This document shows positions 31,301-36,105 of a DNA stretch of 64,000 bases, piece by piece; position 1 is the stretch's first letter; each line of letters opens with the position of its first letter. Source of the stretch: Azotimanducus sp963663145 (lineage in GTDB: Bacteria > Pseudomonadota > Gammaproteobacteria > Pseudomonadales > Azotimanducaceae); NCBI GenBank assembly GCA_963663145.1, contig OY760134.1, forward strand, positions 1,674,001-1,738,000, written 5' to 3'. Made by a program: the position numbers and the translations under genes. The notes under the pieces were generated by a model. The model worked only from the letters and a program-made list of their open reading frames with translations, ran no database searches and was not told where the DNA came from.

Positions 31301-34300
31301 CGGGCCGTGAACGCGACCGGCAACGGCGCGGAGTCGGACGCCTCGGCGGCGGTCCAGCCGAAGGCGGTGACCCTGGCGGCGGGATCAATCGAAGCCGCCA
31401 CGGCGACCCTGACGATCGCCAACCACGCCGGCGACTGGCACTACAAGGCGAACGCGGCCCCCGACGCGTCCTGCTCCAGCACCGCGGTGAGCGGAACCAC
31501 CAAGGACCTGACGGGACTGTCCCCGAACACGAGCTACACCTACAAGGCCTACGGCGACTCGTCCTGCAACACCGAGGTGGCCGCGGCCTCCGCGTTCCTC
31601 ACCAAGCCCGGCAAGCCGACCACGCCCGCCGCCGCGGTCGGGGCCGGCACCGGCAAGCTGACCATAACATCGTCGGTGACCGGAAGCGGCACCCTGAGCA
31701 GGTGGGAGTACAAGCGGAAGGAGGGCACCGGCGACTTCGACGCGAACTGGACCACGATCTCCTCCACCTCCACGTCTCTGAGCCACACCGTCAGCGGCCT
31801 GACCGACGGCACCGACTACCAGTTCAAGGTGCGGGCCGTGAACGCCACCGGCAACGGGGCGGAGTCCGACGCCTCGACGGCGGTCCAGCCGAAGGCCGTG
31901 ACGCTGACCGCCGGTTCGGTGGAGGCGACCACGGCGACCCTGACGATCTCCAACCACGCGGGAAGCTGGCACTACAAGGCGAACGCGGCCCCGGACGCCT
32001 CGTGCTCGTCCGGCGCCGTGACGGGGACCACCGAAGACCTGACCGGACTGTCGTCGAACACCAGCTACACCTACAGGGCCTACGGCGACTCGTCCTGCAG
32101 CACCGAGGTGGCCGCGGCCTCCGCGTTCCTCACCAAGCCGGGCAAGCCGACCACGCCGACCGCCGCCGTCGGCGCGGGCACCGGCAAGCTCACCATCACC
32201 TCGTCGGTAACCGGCGGCGGCACGCTGACCCGGTGGGAATACAAGCAAAAGGAGGGCACGGGCAATTTCGATTCGGACTGGACGACCATCTCCTCCACCT
32301 CCACATCGCTGAGCCACACGGTGTCCGGCCTGACCGACGGCACCGACTACCGGTTCAAGGTGCGGGCCGTGAACGCGACCGGCAACGGCGCGGAATCGGA
32401 CGCCTCGGCGGCGGTCCAGCCGAAGGCGGTGGCGCTGGCCGCCGGTTCGGTGGAGGCGACAACCGCGACATTGACCATCTCCAACCATGCGGGAAGCTGG
32501 CACTACAAGGCCAACGCCGCGCCGGACGCGTCCTGCTCGTCCGGCGCCGTGACCGGAACCACCAAGGACCTGACGGGACTGTCCCCGAACACGAGCTACA
32601 CCTACAAGGCCTACGGCGACTCGTCCTGCAGCACCGAGGTGGCCGCGGCCTCCGCCTTCCTGACCAAGCCCGGCAAGCCGACGACGCCGACCGCCACGTC
32701 GGGAGTGGGAGGCGGCAAGCTGACGGTCTCGTCGTCCGTGACCGGAAGCGGGACGCTGACCCGGTGGGAGTACAAAAAGAAGAAGGGGACGGGCCACTAC
32801 GATTCCAACTGGACGGCCGCATCCTCCACATCGACGACGTTGAGCCACACCGTTAGCGGCTTGGACGACAGCGGCGACTACCGGTTCAAGGTGCGGGCGG
32901 TGAACGCGACCGGCAACGGGGCGGAGTCGGACGCCTCGGCGGCGGCGCGGCCCAATGCGGTGACGCTCAGCGCGGGTTCGGTCGGGGAGACGACGGCGAC
33001 GCTGACCATCGGCAACTGGATTCGGGCGTGGTGGCACCGGGGAGGCCGGAGCGGCGGCGCCTGCGCGCCGGTGGCGGCCGGGACGGCGGAGGCGGCGCTG
33101 TCGGGCCTCGAGCCCGGCACGGCGCACGTCTACGGGGCCTACTCGAAGTCCGGCTGCGCCGCGGCGGACCTGATCGCGACGGCATCCTTCACCACCCTGG
33201 CGCTCCCGGAGCCCGAACCCGCCGCGGCGGCGCCGGGCGCGCCTTCGAAGCCGGAGGCGGTTCCGGGCCACGAATCGGCGGCGCTCTCGTGGACCCCGGG
33301 CGGCGACGGCGGTTCGCCGGTGACCGGCTGGCAGTACCTGCGGCGGGCGGGCGACAATCCCTGGGGGACCGTCTGGACCGACCTTGCCGCCCTACCGGCG
33401 GGGAACGCCGCGTCGGTGGCGGGGCTGGCGCCCGGCGTACCTTACCGGTTCAGGGTGCGCGCGGTGAACGCGGTCGGCGCCGGCGCGGCCTCCCCGGCCT
33501 CCGACCCGGTCGCGCCGCTCGACCTGCGGCCGAGCGCCGGTTCGCCGCCGGACATCGTGTTGCCGCTGGACGGCGGGCCGATGCGGATCGATCCGGCGGG
33601 AATTTTCGACGGCGCCGGGCTGACCTACGGGGTTCGGTCGGCGGACGCCGCCGTGGCCGGCGCCGCGGTCGCGGACGGGGCGCTGGTGCTGACGCCGCGG
33701 GGGCTGGGCCGAACCGCGGTGGCGGTGACGGCCGTCAACGAATACGGTTCGGCGGAGGCGGAACTGTCGGTGGAGGTGCGCGACGCGCCGCCGGCCGTCG
33801 CGGCACCGCTGCCCGATATCGCGGCGACGCTGGGCCGGCCGGTCCCGTCCGCGGACCTGAAGGGGGCGTTCGACGGCACCTCGCTGCGCTACGCCGCCGC
33901 GGTCTCGCCGCCCGGCGTGGCGGAGGCCGCGGTCGAGGGCGCGGCGCTCGCGCTTCGCCCGCTCGCCCCGGGCGAAGCCGAAATCACGGTCACCGCCTCG
34001 AACGGCGCCGGCGAGGCGTCGCAAACCTTCGCGCTGACGGTGCGCGACGCGCCGCCGGAAGCGGTCGGCTCGATCCCGGCGCTGACCCTGAAGGCGGGCG
34101 GGGAGGCGGCGCGGGTGGAGCTCTCCGGCGCCTTCGCGGGCACGGGGCTGGCCTACGCGGCGGCGTCGCCGGAGCCCGGAGTTGCCGCGGTATCGGTGGC
34201 GGGGTCGGTGCTGACCGTGTCCCCGCTCGCGCCGGGGCGCGTCGAGATCGAGGTCGCCGCGTCGAACGGCGCCGGACGGGCCGGGCAGCGCGTGCCGGTC

Positions 34301-36061
34301 GCCGTCGTGCTGTCCGACGCGGAAACGCGGGCGCTGGGGAACGTGCTCGCGGGCCTGGGCCGCGCCAGGCTGAACGGCGCGGCCACGCTGATCGCTTCGC
34401 GCTTCGCGCCGGAGCGGGACGAATGCGCGCGGCTGCGCCTCCTCGGCCGGGAACTTCCGTTGCACAAGGCGACGCCGAATGGGACCGGCAGGGGCGCGGA
34501 AAACGGCGGGGCGGAAGCCGCGCCCGGCCCCTGCGCCCGGCAGCCCGCATCCCCGGCGCCGTTGGGCGGTTTCGGCGGCACCCGGCCGGACGCGCCCGCG
34601 ACCTTGCCGTTCCGCGGCGGGGAGGTGTTCGGGTTCGGGCGCGGCGCGACGGTTCCGGCACGGCCCGGCGGCGCGGCTCCTGGCGCTCAAGTTTCCGGGC
34701 CGGTTGGGCATGGCGCTTCCGCAGGCGTCGGCGCTCACGGCGGCGGCGCCCGCAGCGCGACGGACACCGATATCGGCTTCGCCGACCGGATGCTGGCCGG
34801 TCTCTCGTTCGATATTCCGCTGGGTCGGCCCGGCGCCGGGCAGGACGGCGCGGGGACGGGCGGCGGCGGACTTTTCCGCAACCTATCCCTCTACGGCGGC
34901 GGCGACACGACCGCCTTCGACGGCGGCGCGGGCACCGAAGGCGCCTTCGACGGACAGGTCCGCAGCTTCAGCATCGGCATCGACGGCGACATGGGCGAAC
35001 GCTGGCGGGCGGGACTGGCCGTCACCCGTTCGACCGCCGACGGCGAATACGTCTTCGCGGCCCCCGTCTACGGCGCCGGCGGCCGCGGCGAAGGCGCGCT
35101 GGAAACCAGCCTCGTCACCGTCCTGCCCTACGCGGGCTACGACGCCGGTGGCGGGCGCCTTGTCTGGGCCGCGCTCGGCGCCGGCCGGGGCGACCTCCGC
35201 CTGCGACGCCGAATCGACGGCGCCGGGGCCGCGCGGAGCGAGGGCGGCGGCCTGTCGCTGGCGATGGGCCTCGTCGGCGGCCGCTGGCGCCTGGCCGCCC
35301 GGGGGCTCGGCAGCCTGGCCGCGGTGGGCGATGCCGGCTTCGTCCGCCTGGCCGCCGACGGCGGCGTCGCGGCCGCGGACGCGCTGGCGGCCGACGCCTC
35401 CCGGCTGCGGCTCGGCATCGAATTCTCCGCCGACTTCGAATTCGCCGCGGGCACGCTGACGCCGTTCGGCGAAATCTCCGCCCGCCGCGACGGCGGCGAC
35501 GGCGTGACCGGGGCGGGCGTCGAAATGGCCGGCGGCGCACGCTTCCTGGGCGCCTCCGGCCGCGTGGCGCTCGAAGCCCGGGCGCGGGTGCTGGCGCTGC
35601 ACGCCGAAGGCGGCCATCGGGAAGTCGGCTATTCGCTCACCGCGTCGGTTCGCCCGCGCCAAGACGGCGGCGGCTTCACGCTGTCGCTGTCGCCGGCCTA
35701 CGGCAACACCGCCGGCGGGGCGCTGCTGCGGGCCGCCGGCGCGCCCCCGCAAGCGTTCGGCGGCATCCCGTCCGGCACCGGCGCCGCGCCGGCGATGTCG
35801 GTGGCGGCCCGCGTCGGCTACGGCCTGCCGCCGGGTCCGGAAGGCATGCTGCTGTCCCCGTTCGCCGAGTTCGATTCGCAAGGCGGCGGCACCGGCACCG
35901 TCCGCGGCGGTCTCGTCTTCGGCATCGAGCGTCCCCGCCTGCGGCTGCGGGCCGAACTCTCCTCCGGCGCCGGCCCAACCGCCGCGGCATCCGGCTTCGC
36001 CGCGCTCCTCGCGCTCGACTGCCCCATCGACCTCCTGTTCTCGCGCCGCCCGCTCCGCTGA
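16313..36061 (+). CDS. Giant exported LRR / fibronectin-III repeat protein with C-terminal beta-barrel-like domain
   Basis: 6582 residues. The TTG start has an excellent GGGAGG at 16303-16308 and precedes a signal peptide (ALLTFAALLAAAPPAEAS, to about residue 34). Residues 78-300 are eight to nine 24-residue leucine-rich repeats, NSLSSLPxGVFDxLTxLxxL. Residues 320-420 are a beta-sandwich domain (TGTYSVVLDAYPTGDVTVTP). Residues 423-5740 hold 30 units of about 177 residues, each with two fibronectin-III-like domains; the first domain of each unit carries a conserved Cys pair (DASCSS, DSSCSTE). Residues 5740-6000 are three cadherin/Ig-like domains (ITVTASNGAGEAS). After a Gly/Pro-rich linker, residues 6180-6582 look like an autotransporter-type barrel with alternating GLAVTRSTADGEY-like strands, though the last residue (Arg) is not the usual Phe/Trp. 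A surface adhesin or host-interaction protein is likely. GC is far above the flanking genes. Confidence 0.85.
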   Translation: MRPSSGTVGVTRHITKALLTFAALLAAAPPAEASICGRTTEVQNAIIAKVSGKSDCATITTTDLAGITDSLIIVDNSALTSLKADDFDGLTGLTRLRLQNNSLSSLPAGVFDELTSLENIWLWGNSLSSLPAGVFDELTSLEAIWLGGNSLSSLPTGVFDKLTSLTVLRLQNNSLSSLPTGVFDKLTALTELRLQGNSLSSLPAGVFDKLTALTTMWLNNNSLSSLRTDVFDKLTALTTMWLSGNSLSSLPAGVLDKPTGLTKLFLNDNSLGSLPAGVFDKLTGLTTLSLDDNSSLACLPFIPSSVTTLELDKARSTYSACGAGVTVGAAGVGVEAGATGTYSVVLDAYPTGDVTVTPASGAAGTATVSGALTFTQSNYATAQSVTVSGVAAGSATVSHTVSGGGYGSAAAADVAVTVSSLTAGSVEAATATLTLAGHAGAWWLKRTTPADTTCKSKGTTKTEDLTSLNGNTSYTYKAYSDSTCSTELASETFLTKPGKPTTPAAAVGAGTGKLAITSSVTGSGTLTRWEYKQKEGTGNFDANWTTISSTSTSLSHTVSGLTDGTDYQFKVRAVNATGNGAESDASAAVQPKAVALAAGSVEATTATLTISNHAGSWHYKANAAPDASCSSGAVTGTTKDLTGLSPNTSYTYKAYGDSSCSTEVAAASAFLTKPGKPTTPAAAVGAGTGKLAITSSVTGSGTLARWEYKQKEGTGNFDADWTTISSTSTSLSHTVSGLTDGTNYQFKVRAVNATGNGAESDASAAVQPKAVALAAGSVEATTATLTISNHAGSWHYKANAAPDASCSSGAVTGTTKDLTGLSPNTSYTYKAYGDSSCSTEVAAASAFLTKPGKPTTPAAAVGAGTGKLAITSSVTGSGTLTRWEYKQKEGTGNFDADWTTISSTSTSLSHTVSGLTDGTNYQFKVRAVNATGNGAESDASAAVQPKAVALAAGSVEATTATLTISNHAGSWHYKANAAPDASCSSGAVTGTTKDLTGLSPNTSYTYKAYGDSSCSTEVAAASAFLTKPGKPTTPAAAVGAGTGKLTITSSVTGSGTLTRWEYKQKEGTGNFDADWTTISSTSTSLSHTVSGLTDGTNYQFKVRAVNATGNGAESDASAAVQPKAVALAAGSVEATTATLTISNHAGSWHYKANAAPDASCSSTAVSGATEDLTGLSPNTSYTYRAYGDSSCSTEVAAASAFLTKPGKPTTPAAAVGAGTGKLTITSSVTGGGTLTRWEYKQKEGTGNFDSDWTTISSTSTSLSHTVSGLTDGTNYQFKVRAVNATGNGAESDASAAVQPKAVALAAGSVEATTATLTISNHAGSWHYKANAAPDASCSSGAVTGTTEDLTGLSSNTSYTYRAYGDSSCSTEVAAASAFLTKPGKPTTPAAAVGAGTGKLTITSSVTGSGTLTRWEYKQKEGTGNFDANWTTISSTSTSLSHTVSGLTDGTNYQFKVRAVNATGNGAESDASAAVQPKAVTLAAGSIEAATATLTIANHAGDWHYKANAAPDASCSSTAVSGTTKDLTGLSPNTSYTYKAYGDSSCSTEVAAASAFLTKPGKPTTPTAAVGAGTGKLTITSSVAGSGTLTKWEYKRKEGTGDFDADWTAISSTSTSLSHTVSGLTDGTNYQFKVRAVNATGNGAESDASAAVQPKAVTLAAGSVEATTATLTISNHAGDWHYKANAAPDASCSSGAVTGTTEDLTGLSSNTSYTYKAYGDSSCNTEVAAASAFLTKPGKPTTPAAAVGAGTGKLTITSSVTGSGTLTRWEYKQKEGTGNFDANWTTISSTSTSLSHTVSGLTDGTNYQFKVRAVNATGNGAESDASAAVQPKAVTLAAGSIEAATATLTIANHAGDWHYKANAAPDASCSSTAVSGTTKDLTGLSSNTSYTYKAYGDSSCSTEVAAASAFLTKPGKPTTPAAAVGAGTGKLTITSSVTGSGTLTRWEYKQKEGTGNFDADWTTISSTSTSLSHTVSGLTDGTNYQFKVRAVNATGNGAESDASTAVQPKAVALAAGSVEATTATLTIANHAGDWHYKANAAPDASCSSSAVTGTTEDLTGLSPNTSYTYKAYGDSSCSTEVAAASAFLTKPGKPTTPAAAVGAGTGKLAITSSVTGSGTLTRWEYKQKEGTGNFDANWTTISSTSTSLSHTVSGLTDGTDYQFKVRAVNATGNGAESDASAAVQPKAVALAAGSVEATTATLTISNHAGSWHYKANAAPDASCSSGAVTGTTKDLTGLSPNTSYTYKAYGDSSCSTEVAAASAFLTKPGKPTTPAAAVGAGTGKLAITSSVTGSGTLARWEYKQKEGTGNFDADWTTISSTSTSLSHTVSGLTDGTNYQFKVRAVNATGNGAESDASAAVQPKAVALAAGSVEATTATLTISNHAGSWHYKANAAPDASCSSGAVTGTTKDLTGLSPNTSYTYKAYGDSSCSTEVAAASAFLTKPGKPTTPAAAVGAGTGKLAITSSVTGSGTLTRWEYKQKEGTGNFDADWTTISSTSTSLSHTVSGLTDGTNYQFKVRAVNATGNGAESDASAAVQPKAVALAAGSVEATTATLTISNHAGSWHYKANAAPDASCSSGAVTGTTKDLTGLSPNTSYTYKAYGDSSCSTEVAAASAFLTKPGKPTTPAAAVGAGTGKLTITSSVTGSGTLTRWEYKQKEGTGNFDADWTTISSTSTSLSHTVSGLTDGTNYQFKVRAVNATGNGAESDASAAVQPKAVALAAGSVEATTATLTISNHAGSWHYKANAAPDASCSSTAVSGATEDLTGLSPNTSYTYRAYGDSSCSTEVAAASAFLTKPGKPTTPAAAVGAGTGKLTITSSVTGGGTLTRWEYKQKEGTGNFDSDWTTISSTSTSLSHTVSGLTDGTNYQFKVRAVNATGNGAESDASAAVQPKAVALAAGSVEATTATLTISNHAGSWHYKANAAPDASCSSGAVTGTTEDLTGLSSNTSYTYRAYGDSSCSTEVAAASAFLTKPGKPTTPAAAVGAGTGKLTITSSVTGSGTLTRWEYKQKEGTGNFDANWTTISSTSTSLSHTVSGLTDGTNYQFKVRAVNATGNGAESDASAAVQPKAVTLAAGSIEAATATLTIANHAGDWHYKANAAPDASCSSTAVSGTTKDLTGLSPNTSYTYKAYGDSSCSTEVAAASAFLTKPGKPTTPTAAVGAGTGKLTITSSVAGSGTLTKWEYKRKEGTGDFDADWTAISSTSTSLSHTVSGLTDGTNYQFKVRAVNATGNGAESDASAAVQPKAVTLAAGSVEATTATLTISNHAGDWHYKANAAPDASCSSGAVTGTTEDLTGLSSNTSYTYKAYGDSSCNTEVAAASAFLTKPGKPTTPAAAVGAGTGKLTITSSVTGSGTLTRWEYKQKEGTGNFDANWTTISSTSTSLSHTVSGLTDGTNYQFKVRAVNATGNGAESDASAAVQPKAVTLAAGSIEAATATLTIANHAGDWHYKANAAPDASCSSTAVSGTTKDLTGLSSNTSYTYKAYGDSSCSTEVAAASAFLTKPGKPTTPAAAVGAGTGKLTITSSVTGSGTLTRWEYKQKEGTGNFDANWTTISSTSTSLSHTVSGLTDGTNYQFKVRAVNATGNGAESDASTAVQPKAVALAAGSVEATTATLTIANHAGDWHYKANAAPDASCSSSAVTGTTEDLTGLSPNTSYTYKAYGDSSCSTEVAAASAFLTKPGKPTTPAAAVGAGTGKLAITSSVTGSGTLTRWEYKQKEGTGNFDADWTTISSTSTSLSHTVSGLTDGTNYQFKVRAVNATGNGAESDASAAVQPKAVALAAGSVEATTATLTIANHAGDWHYKANAAPDASCSSSAVTGTTEDLTGLSPNTSYTYKAYGDSSCNTEVAAASAFLTKPGKPTTPAAAVGAGTGKLAITSSVTGSGTLTRWEYKQKEGTGNFDADWTTISSTSTSLSHTVSGLTDGTNYQFKVRAVNATGNGAESDASAAVQPAARGLAASSVEAATATLTISNHAGSWHYKANAAPDASCSSSAVTGATEDLTGLSSNTSYTYRAYGDSSCSTEVAAASAFLTKPGKPTTPAAAVGAGTGKLTITSSVTGGGTLARWEYKQKEGTGNFDADWTTISSTSTSLSHTVSGLTDGTNYQFKVRAVNATGNGAESDASAAVQPKAVALAAGSVEATTATLTISNHAGSWYYKANAAPDASCSSTAVSGATEDLTGLSPNTSYTYKAYGDSSCSTEVAAASAFLTKPGKPTTPAAAVGAGTGKLAITSSVTGSGTLTRWEYKQKEGTGNFDANWTTISSTSTSLSHTVSGLTDGTDYQFKVRAVNATGNGAESDASAAVQPKAVALAAGSVEATTATLTISNHAGSWYYKANAAPDASCSSGAVTGTTKDLTGLSPNTSYTYKAYGDSSCSTEVAAASAFLTKPGKPTTPAAAVGAGTGKLAITSSVTGSGTLARWEYKQKEGTGNFDADWTTISSTSTSLSHTVSGLTDGTNYQFKVRAVNATGNGAESDASAAVQPKAVALAAGSVEATTATLTISNHAGSWHYKANAAPDASCSSGAVTGTTKDLTGLSPNTSYTYKAYGDSSCSTEVAAASAFLTKPGKPTTPAAAVGAGTGKLAITSSVTGSGTLTRWEYKQKEGTGNFDADWTTISSTSTSLSHTVSGLTDGTNYQFKVRAVNATGNGAESDASAAVQPKAVALAAGSVEATTATLTISNHAGSWHYKANAAPDASCSSGAVTGTTKDLTGLSPNTSYTYKAYGDSSCSTEVAAASAFLTKPGKPTTPAAAVGAGTGKLTITSSVTGSGTLTRWEYKQKEGTGNFDADWTTISSTSTSLSHTVSGLTDGTNYQFKVRAVNATGNGAESDASAAVQPKAVALAAGSVEATTATLTISNHAGSWYYKANAAPDASCSSTAVSGATEDLTGLSPNTSYTYRAYGDSSCSTEVAAASAFLTKPGKPTTPAAAVGAGTGKLTITSSVTGGGTLTRWEYKQKEGTGNFDSDWTTISSTSTSLSHTVSGLTDGTNYQFKVRAVNATGNGAESDASAAVQPKAVTLAAGSIEAATATLTIANHAGDWHYKANAAPDASCSSTAVSGTTKDLTGLSPNTSYTYKAYGDSSCNTEVAAASAFLTKPGKPTTPAAAVGAGTGKLTITSSVTGSGTLSRWEYKRKEGTGDFDANWTTISSTSTSLSHTVSGLTDGTDYQFKVRAVNATGNGAESDASTAVQPKAVTLTAGSVEATTATLTISNHAGSWHYKANAAPDASCSSGAVTGTTEDLTGLSSNTSYTYRAYGDSSCSTEVAAASAFLTKPGKPTTPTAAVGAGTGKLTITSSVTGGGTLTRWEYKQKEGTGNFDSDWTTISSTSTSLSHTVSGLTDGTDYRFKVRAVNATGNGAESDASAAVQPKAVALAAGSVEATTATLTISNHAGSWHYKANAAPDASCSSGAVTGTTKDLTGLSPNTSYTYKAYGDSSCSTEVAAASAFLTKPGKPTTPTATSGVGGGKLTVSSSVTGSGTLTRWEYKKKKGTGHYDSNWTAASSTSTTLSHTVSGLDDSGDYRFKVRAVNATGNGAESDASAAARPNAVTLSAGSVGETTATLTIGNWIRAWWHRGGRSGGACAPVAAGTAEAALSGLEPGTAHVYGAYSKSGCAAADLIATASFTTLALPEPEPAAAAPGAPSKPEAVPGHESAALSWTPGGDGGSPVTGWQYLRRAGDNPWGTVWTDLAALPAGNAASVAGLAPGVPYRFRVRAVNAVGAGAASPASDPVAPLDLRPSAGSPPDIVLPLDGGPMRIDPAGIFDGAGLTYGVRSADAAVAGAAVADGALVLTPRGLGRTAVAVTAVNEYGSAEAELSVEVRDAPPAVAAPLPDIAATLGRPVPSADLKGAFDGTSLRYAAAVSPPGVAEAAVEGAALALRPLAPGEAEITVTASNGAGEASQTFALTVRDAPPEAVGSIPALTLKAGGEAARVELSGAFAGTGLAYAAASPEPGVAAVSVAGSVLTVSPLAPGRVEIEVAASNGAGRAGQRVPVAVVLSDAETRALGNVLAGLGRARLNGAATLIASRFAPERDECARLRLLGRELPLHKATPNGTGRGAENGGAEAAPGPCARQPASPAPLGGFGGTRPDAPATLPFRGGEVFGFGRGATVPARPGGAAPGAQVSGPVGHGASAGVGAHGGGARSATDTDIGFADRMLAGLSFDIPLGRPGAGQDGAGTGGGGLFRNLSLYGGGDTTAFDGGAGTEGAFDGQVRSFSIGIDGDMGERWRAGLAVTRSTADGEYVFAAPVYGAGGRGEGALETSLVTVLPYAGYDAGGGRLVWAALGAGRGDLRLRRRIDGAGAARSEGGGLSLAMGLVGGRWRLAARGLGSLAAVGDAGFVRLAADGGVAAADALAADASRLRLGIEFSADFEFAAGTLTPFGEISARRDGGDGVTGAGVEMAGGARFLGASGRVALEARARVLALHAEGGHREVGYSLTASVRPRQDGGGFTLSLSPAYGNTAGGALLRAAGAPPQAFGGIPSGTGAAPAMSVAARVGYGLPPGPEGMLLSPFAEFDSQGGGTGTVRGGLVFGIERPRLRLRAELSSGAGPTAAASGFAALLALDCPIDLLFSRRPLR
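17789..27346 (+). repeat. Second-order duplication: two copies of a 9-unit, 4779-bp block
   Basis: Sequence from about 17789 repeats at about 22568 with an offset of exactly 4779 bases (9 x 531); for example AATACAAGCAAAAGGAGGGA occurs at 17901 and 22680. The order of unit variants is the same in both copies, with only scattered differences (GGTGACCGG at 19458 versus GGTAACCGG at 24240). Confidence 0.9.
28939..31367 (+). repeat. Partial third copy of the block (about 4.5 units)
   Basis: Offset 6372 bases (12 x 531) from the second copy; the same AATACAAGCA anchor is at 29052. Units one to five of the block recur in order, with SWHYK changed to SWYYK in three places, and the match ends where GTGACCCTGGCGGCGGGATC replaces the block sequence near 31368. 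Confidence 0.85.
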
Positions 36062-36105
36062 CCCGATCCCAACAGGCGGCGCCGGCAGGGGGCGTTATTA
36101 CCTTT

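Larger units (their letters stand above)
17582..32974 (+). repeat. Tandem 531-bp repeat array (fibronectin-III pairs)
   Basis: From 18107 the unit boundary (GGT TCG GTG GAG) recurs exactly every 531 bases (18638, 19169, ... 32444, 32974/5), giving 28 in-phase units. A diverged 525-base first unit (17582) precedes them and a diverged last unit (from 32975) follows. Because 531 is divisible by three, the coding frame is kept and other frames also stay open for kilobases. Many units are nearly identical over hundreds of bases. Confidence 0.95.

Noticed and set aside
17582..32974. A CRISPR-like look from regular spacing of repeats
   Set aside because: Units are 531 bp, coding and contiguous; there are no spacers and no cas genes.
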